Shown piece after piece: positions 57,940 through 64,000 of a stretch of DNA of 64,000 nucleotides. Made by a program: the position numbers and the translations under genes. The stretch is taken from positions 142,501-206,500 of the forward strand of contig JACEEZ010021706.1 of assembly GCA_016584305.1 (NCBI GenBank). The letters run 5' to 3'. The DNA is from Chionoecetes opilio (taxonomy: Eukaryota > Arthropoda > Malacostraca > Decapoda > Majidae). Every line of letters starts with the position of its first letter. Position 1 is the stretch's first letter. The notes beneath the pieces are model-generated. The model worked only from the letters and a program-made list of their open reading frames with translations. It searched no databases and was not told the DNA's origin.

Positions 57940-58315
57940 TTACAGGAACTACCACGTGTAGGTCTCGCGGCCTCTTGTAGCTTCCTTGTTCTTATGTTCA
58001 TGGGGGGTTCCGGAAGTTTGTAGCTCTATGATTTACTTAGATATAAATACATATAAACTATACATTATACATACTTACATATTAGGGAGTTTATAGTGAC
58101 ATTATAGGGAGCTTTAAAAGGAGGCTGGACAATTTCATGGATGGGGATGAAAGGTGGTTGTAGGTAGTGTTAAGTAACAGGAACTACCACGTGTAGGTCT
58201 CCCAGCCTCTTGTAGCTTCCTTATGTCCTTATGTTCTTACTACTACTCCTACTACTACTACCACGTGTAGGCCTCCCTGCCTCTTGTAGCTTCCTTATGT
58301 TCTTATGTTCTTCTT
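57940..58315 (+). mobile_element. LINE 3'-tail fragments in series, intron 17
   Basis: Three tails, at about 57,943, 58,085 and 58,258, each end in CTTCCTTATGT-like sequence. The second is the longest, with GGGAGCTTTAAAAGGAGGCT. Confidence 0.82.
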
Positions 58316-58317
58316 AT

Positions 58318-59772
58318 GTTCACTCTTTCTCTCCCTCCTTTTTCTCTCTCCATTCCCTCCTTTTTCTCTCCATTCCCTCCTTCCCTCCTTTTTTTCTCTC
58401 CATTCCCTCCTTTTTCTCTCCATTCCTCCTTTTCTCTCCATTCCCTCCTTTTCTCTCCATCCCCCTTTTTTTCTCCATTCCCTCCCTTTTTCTCTCCATT
58501 CCCTCCTTTTTCCTCTCCCATTCCCCCCTTTTTCTCTCCATTCCCTCTTTTTTCTCCCTTCCCTCCTTTTCTCTCCATTCCCTCCTTTTTCCCCCTCCAT
58601 TCCCTCCTTTTCTCTCCCCCATTCCTCCTTTTTCCTCTTTTCCATTCCCTCCTTTTTCCCTTCCCTCCTTTTTCTCTCCATCCCTCCTTTTTCCTCTCCA
58701 TTCCCTCCTTTTTCTCTCCATTCCCTCCTTTTTCTCTCCATTCCCTCCTTTTTCTCTCCATTCCCTCCTTTTTCTCTCCATTCCCTCCTTTTTCTCTCTC
58801 CATTCCTCCTTTTTCTTCCATTCCCTCCTTTTTTCTCCCCCCCCTTCCCTCCTTCCCTCCTTTTTCTCTCCCATTCCTCCCTTTCTCTCCATTCCCTCCT
58901 TTTTTTCTCCATTCCCTCCTTTTTCTTCTCCATTCCCTCCTTTTTCTCTCCATTCCCTCCTTTTTCTCTCCTTCCCTCCTTCCCTCCTTTTTCTCTCTCC
59001 ATTCCCTCCTTTTTCTCTCCATTCCTCCTTTTTCTCTCTCCATTCCCTCCTTTTTCTCTCCTTTCCCCTCCTTTTTCTCTCCATTCCCTCCTTTTCTCTC
59101 CATTCCTCCTTTTCTCTCTCCATTCCCTCCTTTTTCTCTCCATTCCCTCCTTTTTCTCTCCATTCCTCCTTCCCTCCTTTTTCTCTCTCCATTCCCTCCT
59201 TTTTCTCTCTCCATTCCTCCTTTTTCTCTCCATTCCCTCCTTTTCTCTCTCCATTCCCTCCTTTTCTCTCTCCATTCCCTCCTTTTTCTCTCTCCATTCC
59301 CTCCTTCCCTCCTTTTTCTCTCTCCATTCCTCCTTCCTCCTTTTTCTCTCTCCATTCCCTCCTTTTCTCTCTCCATTCCCTCCTTCCCTCTTTTTCTCTC
59401 CATTCCCTCCTTCCCTCCTTTTCTCTCCCTCCATTCCCTCCTTTTTCTCTCCCACCTTCCCTCCTTTTTCTCTCCCTCCATTCCCTCCTTTTTCTCTCCC
59501 TCCTTCCCTCCTTTTTCTCTCCCACCTTCCCTCCTTTTCTCTCCCACCTTCCCTCCTTTTTCTCTCCCTCCATTCCTCCTTTTTCTCTCCCACCTTCCCT
59601 CCTTTTTCTCTCCCTCCATTCCCTCCTTTTTCTCTCCCTCCTTTTTCTCTCCCACCTTTTTCTCTCCCTCCATTCCCTCCTTTTTCTCTCCCTCCTTCCC
59701 TCCTTTTTCTCTCCCACCTTCCCTCCTTCCCTCCTTTTTCTCTCCCTCCATTCCCTCCTTCCTTCCCTCTGT
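58318..59772 (+). repeat. 1.45-kb polypyrimidine minisatellite ahead of exon 18
   Basis: Units of about 20 bp (TTTTTCTCTCCATTCCCTCC and variants with CTCCCACC or CTCCCTCC) form an almost A/G-free top strand ending 22 nt before the exon-18 acceptor. Long open frames on both strands are compositional artefacts. Confidence 0.96.
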
Positions 59773-59794
59773 TCTAATATTAATGTTCCTCCAG

Positions 59795-59923
59795 GTGGCC
59801 CAGGTGGCTGCCTACACGCTGGGCATCCCCCTGGCGCAGGTGGTGGTCAAGGCCTCGGACACGATGGTCGGCGCTAACTCTACCGTCACGGGCGGCTCTT
59901 TTGGCACCGACCTCTGCGCGCAT
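59795..59923 (+). CDS. AOX: Aldehyde oxidase-like, exon 18 (molybdenum domain)
   Basis: Forty-three codons, VAQVAAYTLGIPLAQVVVKA then DTMVGANSTVTGGSFGTDLC, matching the family pattern TGGSxxSExxxxAVxxAC that binds the cofactor. Acceptor TTCCTCCAG, donor CAT|GTGAGT, phase 0/0. A 1.45-kb pyrimidine-only array lies just upstream of the acceptor. Confidence 0.95.
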
Positions 59924-59961
59924 GTGAGTAAGCAATGGGTTTTTTTCGTCCATAAGATGAA

Positions 59962-60162
59962 CCCCTTGAGCCCCAGAACATAATTTTCATTGTAATATAA
60001 CCCTTTAGACGATTTTAATGAATACAAGCAATGTTTTATAGATATGACCTGTTTAGTATCCTTGTCCACTAGTTAATTTGGTATATTTAGTTACTTTTTG
60101 TAATTTTATGGCTAACAACAGACAATTTTATATAGCAAAGGAAAGATCTGGGCGTGAAGGGG
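59962..60162 (+). mobile_element. piggyBac-type MITE, copy 5
   Basis: From CCCCTTGAGCCCCAGAACA to GGGCGTGAAGGGG followed by TTAA at 60163-60166. The left side is TGAA. Confidence 0.78.
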
Positions 60163-60251
60163 TTAAATGATTTGATTGGGGTCTTTAAAAGGAGTCTGGA
60201 TAAATTCATGGATGGGGAAGAGAGGTGGATATAGGTAGAGTTAAGTAGCGT

Positions 60252-61437
60252 CTATGGCTGCGTATATGACGACCTTTTAACCTTAAAAAATAGCCACGAA
60301 AATTGGGGGTCGTCTTATACGCCGGGTATAAAATGTGAACCTTAAATCCTGTGGTGTACGGGACGTTGTTAGCGCGGGTAATGATTGATGGTAGGCTTAC
60401 AAGGTCGAAAACACAGATACACAGCCTTGGTAAAAACACAGATACTGTCTACTCAAATCACTTACCGTAATTCACATCACTTTAATAAAATAATAAGTGT
60501 AGCTAGATGAGTAAGCTGATCAGGACGTGTCATGTAACTATGTGTAGGGTTGCAACCAGAATGATGTGTTGAGGAGTGCCACGTGCAACCGTCGTCCTAT
60601 ATATATACTGTACACAGAGAATATACGTGAGTGGTATATGAATTAACAGCAGGCAAGAGAGGAATTTGCATAGATGTAGGCCTTGGCATCAGCAGGGTGT
60701 GGGTCTGTTTATTTCTTCTTCTTGACCTTGTTCACTTCTCATCGCTTGCGGCCTCCTTCTTCCTACTATCGGTTGCAGGTCACTACAACGTCACCAACTA
60801 CCTAAGGCGAATTTTGGTGAGGAATTCGTAATATATTGTGCCTGGCGACATTAGTGCAGTGGCAAGTGACTGGCGACTATAGTGTTATCTACGATAGAGC
60901 AGCTGATAGGTATATATTGTGGAAATTACTAGCATTGCGTTTAATTCAGTATGTTTATGAGAGATGAGAAGATGTGGTTGGACATGAGTTGAAGATGACA
61001 ATTCGTCATTGTGTGCACATTCACCTTTTTTTGGCATTAAATCAATCAATCAATCGTCATTGCGTGGTTGTTTTGTTTACAGCTATCAGCTGTGATCGCC
61101 GAGCGGGCGAGCCCCGACAAGACGCTGGCAGCTGTCAGCCGTTCTGGCGAGGCATGCAAGCGAGAGAGATGAAGCTTGCCTCCCTCCTTCATTCAGTCAC
61201 CTAGTTTCTTCTTCACCTTCCCTAAGCTCCCCACAGAACTTCCTGGAATTCAATTAATATATGTACTAACTTGCAAGAGATCACCAGCCAGGCTTTGTTT
61301 TATTCATGCACTCCTTGGTCTATTCATGGTCTACCTTGGAGGGTAGTCTTATGCGGCGAGTATAGCCCAAAACCTACGTTTTTACTAGAAATTTTGGGGG
61401 TCGTCTTATACACCGAGTCGTCTCATGCGCAGCCATA
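60252..61437. mobile_element. TIR element with GGGGGTCGTCTTATAC ends, intron 18
   Basis: The left end CTATGGCTGCGTATATGACG with AATTGGGGGTCGTCTTATAC is mirrored at the right by TTTTGGGGGTCGTCTTATAC and CTCATGCGCAGCCATATACGG. A family A half-copy (60822-60897) is nested within. No transposase is recognised. Confidence 0.7.
60822..60897 (-). mobile_element. MITE family A, right-arm fragment
   Basis: GAATTCGTAATATATTGTGC to GTGTTATCTACGATAG, equal to the right arm of 20868-21128. Confidence 0.8.
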
Positions 61438-61441
61438 TACG

Positions 61442-61508
61442 GTAACAGGAACTACCTCGTATAGGTTTCACGGCCTCTTGTAGCTTCCTTATTTTCTCAT
61501 GTTCTTAT
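61442..61508 (+). mobile_element. LINE 3'-tail fragment upstream of exon 19
   Basis: AACAGGAACTACCTCGTATA to TTATTTTCTCATGTTCTTAT, 35 nt before the exon-19 start. Confidence 0.8.
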
Positions 61509-61543
61509 AAATGTGTTCCCCTCATCCATCCTTGCCTCCCCAG

Positions 61544-61689
61544 GGCGTGAGAGTGGCCAGCTCAGCCCTCAAACAGCGCATGGACGTTGAGAAAGAGAAG
61601 ATCAAGAAGAACACTGGGAAGGATCCAACGTGGGTGCAGCTGGTGAAGCACTGTAACGCTCATGACGTGGATCTCTGCGAACGTTACTG
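61544..61689 (+). CDS. AOX: Aldehyde oxidase-like, exon 19
   Basis: It encodes GVRVASSALKQRMDVEKEK and then TWVQLVKHCNAHDVDLCERY. It follows GSFGTDLCAH from exon 18 in the family order (AC..L..R...). Acceptor CTCCCCAG, donor CTG|GTAAGG, exit phase 2. Confidence 0.93.
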
Positions 61690-61691
61690 GT

Positions 61692-61696
<5 letters not shown>

Positions 61697-61738
<42 letters not shown>
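61697..61738. repeat. (GT)n microsatellite after exon 19
   Basis: About 42 bp of GT starting 8 nt after the exon-19 end. Confidence 0.97.
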
Positions 61739-61739
<1 letters not shown>

Positions 61740-61954
61740 ACCTAGTTGTGTTTAACAGGGCCTGAGCTACACTCGTGTGGTCCCGTCTCCGTATCTACAT
61801 TTATCCAGTCTTTCTTTCAACTGGTGCACATTCTTTGCCAATATCACCTCGTTTAGTCCATTTCAAATTTTCTACATTTCTATGAGGGAAGCTGTTCTTC
61901 TTATGTTATTCAGGCATTTGTTTTTGTTTGTTTGTTTTTAGAGGATAATGCCTC

Positions 61955-62147
61955 AGAGCCATAGTGATCTACCGCTGCAGCAATTAGACCCCCGGCTAAC
62001 ACCCGGTACTCATTCACTGCTGGGTGGACAGGGGCTCAGGTTTTAAGAAAGACCACCCATCTGTCTTTAGCTCCGCCCGGGGATCGAACCCGGGACTTCT
62101 CGGTTGTGACCGAGCGTGCTAACCACTACACTACGGTACTCGTCTCC
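61955..62147 (-). mobile_element. tRNA-derived SINE family 2, copy 2
   Basis: The complement contains the B box GGTTCGATCCC and the stem CTCGG-TCACAA-CCGAG, one base shorter in the loop than copy 1. The body CCCGGCTAACACCCGGTACT matches 48,340-48,360. Confidence 0.78.
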
Positions 62148-62658
62148 CTTTTCCTAGTTGTTTTGTATGTCCTCTTATTTATCGGCCTTCTCTTTGTTTC
62201 CGAGTCGGTAGTCTCATTGTCTGTTTCTTCCATCTTTGTTATCAGCTTAAAAATTGTTATTAAGTCTCCTCTTTCTCTTCTCTGCTCAAGTGTTGGTAAT
62301 TGATCCTTCAACCTTTGCTCACTAGTAAGTTAAAGTGTGTGTGTGAGGAAGGGGATGGACACAGAAGGTATAGTTTAAGGCTGGGGAAGGGATGGAGGGC
62401 GAGAGTAAGAATTTTTCAACGAGGCAAATAAGTTTCGGTTATCTTGCCTGTTGTTTAAGTGTTGAAATTATCAGTTGAAATATATCTAATGCAAAGACTG
62501 TCTTGATAAAGTAAATAGTCAAAACTGTTATGCATATTATATATTACTTCTAAATATTACATCAACAAATCATAAGAATACAAGAAAATAAGGTAACATA
62601 CGTAACATAAGAAAATAATCAATCAATTTTTTTTCTAATATCTGAATATGCGTAACAG

Positions 62659-62749
62659 GACGGCCGTGAAGGAACACCCGCCGCGCTATGACATCTGGGC
62701 CGCCTGTTGCCTGGAGGTGGAGGTGGACGTGTTGACGGGAGTGTACTTG
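62659..62749 (+). CDS. AOX: Aldehyde oxidase-like, exon 20
   Basis: A short exon of 91 nt giving TAVKEHPPRYDIWAACCLEV and EVDVLTGVYL, equivalent to the family YxxxGaxxxEVEIDxLTG segment. Acceptor GCGTAACAG, donor TTG|GTGAGT, phases 2 in and 0 out. Confidence 0.93.
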
Positions 62750-63048
62750 GTGAGTGTTCTGTCATGTGTTACTGTCTGTATTATCTTGTCATGTATTATC
62801 TGTCATGTATTTCTATCATGTATTGCTGTCTGTATCACACCTGTCCTTTACAACTCGCACTTTACTTTTTTTTACTCTACTTTACTTAACTTATTTTACT
62901 TAATTTTTCAGTTTTTCACTATGCCCTTCATTGTGTATTGTGAAATTTTTTTGTTTAGTTTCATGAGTCTTAAGTGGCAAGATTCTGCTTTTGGTCTTGA
63001 TTGTCAGGGTACAATTGTGAACAAAAATATAGTTTCATGAGTCCCTTA

Positions 63049-63341
63049 AGGCCCGTCCACACTAGGCATTACGATGCGCAACTCTATTTTTGCATGGAGT
63101 GATGCGGGAGTGATGCTGGGGGCAAATCTAGCGCGGGGCATTTCTGCAACGTAATGCACGCATCAGTAGCCGTCTTGCTCTCTGGTACAAGTCTGCCCAT
63201 GTATGATTCAGTAAACTCCCGCACCATGTGCTGCGGGAAGTAGTGCGCGCATCACGCCAACACTGGTGTGGACACACGCCTGTTCTGCATCACTTCCCGC
63301 ATCACATAATGCACATGGCAATGCCCAGTGTGGACCTAGCT
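63049..63341. mobile_element. PIF/Harbinger-type MITE, intron 20
   Basis: Ends AGGCCCGTCCACACTAGGCA and the complement of AGCTAGGTCCACACTGGGCA, with TTA at 63046-63048 and 63342-63344. Non-coding, 293 bp. Confidence 0.78.
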
Positions 63342-63561
63342 TTAGTTGCAAGATTCTGCTTTACATCTCAAACACTTTAAAATTATTCATCCTTGGCTGA
63401 CACTTAATTTTTTTAATCTTTTATTCTTTCCATTTTTAATTTTTATTTATTAAAGATTATTATATATTTATTTATATTTTTTGTAATCTTATTTTTTCTG
63501 TGATTTGTGATTATTATTTATTTGATTCCTATGATTTTTCAATCTTTTATTTTGCCCGTAG

Positions 63562-63723
63562 CTGCGCCGCGCCGACGTGCTGGAGGACGCCGGGCGCAGC
63601 ATGAACCCCTACGTGGACGTGGGCCAGGTGGAGGGCGCCTTCATCATGGGCCTGGGACTCTACACCTCAGAGAAGCTCAAGTTCGATCCCACCACGGGAC
63701 AAAAACTCTCCAATGGGACATGG
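63562..63723 (+). CDS. AOX: Aldehyde oxidase-like, exon 21 (last exon in window)
   Basis: Fifty-four codons, LRRADVLEDAGRSMNPYVDV then GQVEGAFIMGLGLYTSEKL and GQKLSNGTW, matching the family segment DVGxSLNPxxDIGQxEGAFxxGLG. Acceptor TTGCCCGTAG, donor TGG|GTGACT. The next expected residues (YKPPxxxDIP) and the catalytic Glu in GVGEPP are not found before base 64,000, so the gene continues off the right edge. Confidence 0.93.
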
Positions 63724-64000
63724 GTGACTCTTACTTACTTTATTTCTTATATTTCTTACTTTACTTCCTTATTTTTTTTCCTTTCTTACTTTTTTCTTCT
63801 TACTTTCTTTCTTTTTCTTACTTTACTTCCTTACTTCTCTTCTTTACTTCTTTATTATTATTATTATTATTATTATTTTTTTTTTTTAGGTCCTGGCCAA
63901 CTCCCTCTCATGGCTGCCTTTAGATCAGTGGACATATTTTTTATTTATACCAGGAGGGGGGAATGGTATTTTTGTTTAATTCGTGACCCCAATAACTGAA
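63724..64000 (+). other. Start of intron 21, window end
   Basis: A T-rich (TTTCTTACTT)n stretch and a T-run end in TTTTTTTAG at 63,891. The following sequence does not encode the expected YKPP segment in any frame, so I do not call an exon there. Confidence 0.6.

Noticed and set aside
58231..59983. Long Ser/Phe/Pro-rich and Glu/Lys/Arg-rich open frames on both strands
   Set aside because: They are products of the polypyrimidine array. There is no independent start, domain or family similarity. Only the last part overlaps real exon 18.
63891..63999. Possible exon 22 after TTTTTTTAG
   Set aside because: None of the three frames gives the conserved YKPP/DIP segment that must follow NGTW, and one frame stops quickly. 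It is treated as intron.

Overview
This is eukaryotic nuclear DNA, most likely from a decapod or other malacostracan crustacean (inference). The signs are one large intron-rich gene, very dense microsatellites and minisatellites, interstitial (AACCT)n tracts of the arthropod telomere type, tRNA-derived SINEs, and many copies of one LINE tail ending in repeated CTTATGTTCTTA. There are no bacterial operons, rRNA genes or CRISPR arrays. The only host protein-coding gene I can support runs on the + strand almost end to end, from a start codon at 1355 to beyond the right edge. It is a molybdo-flavoenzyme of the xanthine dehydrogenase / aldehyde oxidase family. The substrate-site sequence and insect-like FAD segment favour aldehyde oxidase. 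I resolve 21 coding exons, about 3.68 kb of coding sequence or roughly 1,227 residues. They cover the two 2Fe-2S domains (exons 1-4), linker and FAD domain (exons 5-10) and most of the molybdenum-cofactor domain (exons 10-21). The last 100 or so residues, including the catalytic GVGEPP-type segment, lie beyond the window. Splice phases agree at every junction except around exons 5 and 6, which lie in a 3.8-kb stretch of poor consensus sequence (about 29,860-33,700). Layout. 1-1354 holds MITEs and a triplicated upstream block. Introns 1 and 2 (1.45-24 kb) are packed with transposons: MITE families, a Helitron-like element, PIF/Harbinger-type MITEs with TAA duplications, a hAT element (9.5-14.9 kb) containing a THAP/P-like element and other insertions, a broken I-type LINE (16-20.9 kb) and a second LINE (21.9-23.2 kb). 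Introns 3-10 (24-41 kb) carry a 2-kb 20-bp minisatellite, a Helitron-into-piggyBac-type-MITE nest, telomere-like repeats and a 3.4-kb 31-bp minisatellite. Introns 11-16 (41-56 kb) carry a 0.9-kb fold-back element, a 40-bp minisatellite, tetranucleotide arrays and a 4.8-kb 30-bp minisatellite. Introns 17-21 (56-64 kb) carry a 20-bp array made of the exon-17 splice-donor junction, a 1.45-kb polypyrimidine array and further MITEs. The most unusual theme is how repeats and splice sites interact. Exon 17 is bordered on both sides by arrays seeded from its own acceptor and donor. LINE tails supply splice-site sequence in both orientations. An exact inverted copy of the exon-12 acceptor, with its adjoining minisatellite, lies in intron 14, so exons 12-14 (603 nt, in frame) are flanked by complementary sequence.
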